Positions 63,981-64,000 of a stretch of 64,000 nt of DNA are shown here, piece after piece. The translations under genes and the position numbers were made by a program. Positions within the stretch are counted from its first letter, which is position 1; the number at the start of each line of letters is the position of its first letter. Location of the stretch: NCBI GenBank assembly GCA_025964695.1, contig JAOPYK010000004.1, forward strand, positions 98,987-162,986, given 5' to 3'. Below the pieces are notes generated by a model, which saw only the letters and a program-made list of their open reading frames with translations, was not told the origin of the DNA and made no database searches. This DNA comes from Streptosporangiaceae bacterium (GTDB taxonomy: Bacteria > Actinomycetota > Actinomycetes > Streptosporangiales > Streptosporangiaceae).

Positions 63981-64000
63981 CTGAATCGTTTCAGAGGTAA

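Noticed and set aside
1-64000. Mobile element, prophage or secondary-metabolite cluster
   Set aside because: No transposase, integrase, phage structural, PKS or NRPS signatures seen in the ORFs; catabolic and regulatory genes only.

Overview
High-GC actinomycete chromosomal window, probably Streptosporangiales-like by gene content. It carries no rRNA, CRISPR array or transposase that I could see. About 50 protein genes are supported. Main blocks: (i) acyl-CoA catabolic operons (paired acyl-CoA dehydrogenases, HyuA/HyuB hydantoinase-type pair, LLM flavin oxidoreductases, AMP- and ADP-forming acyl-CoA synthetases, DUF35, VOC, SDRs, isochorismatase-like, cyclase, thiolase/Ltp-like); (ii) an ipdC-ipdB-ipdA-echA20 + two-SDR cluster resembling the mycobacterial steroid C/D-ring (HIP) degradation locus; (iii) a KstR2-like TetR gene; (iv) a cebEFG-bglC-cebR cellobiose cluster with a perfect TGGGAGCGCTCCCA CebR box; (v) several two-component systems, an ECF sigma/YCII module and a nitrate/sulfonate/taurine-type ABC transporter. 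Two signals are not explained by the gene list. First, a family of ACCAAGC(R)A(S)CG(Y)T(W)GGT-type inverted repeats lies in front of most catabolic operons and of the KstR2-like gene, suggesting one dispersed regulon. Second, at least 15 locus-private imperfect tandem repeats (12-24 nt units, mostly 13-16 nt) lie mostly just 3' of stop codons. Some occur in frame at protein linkers or domain joints, and some sit exactly where gene remnants (endonuclease V, DUF397) are truncated.
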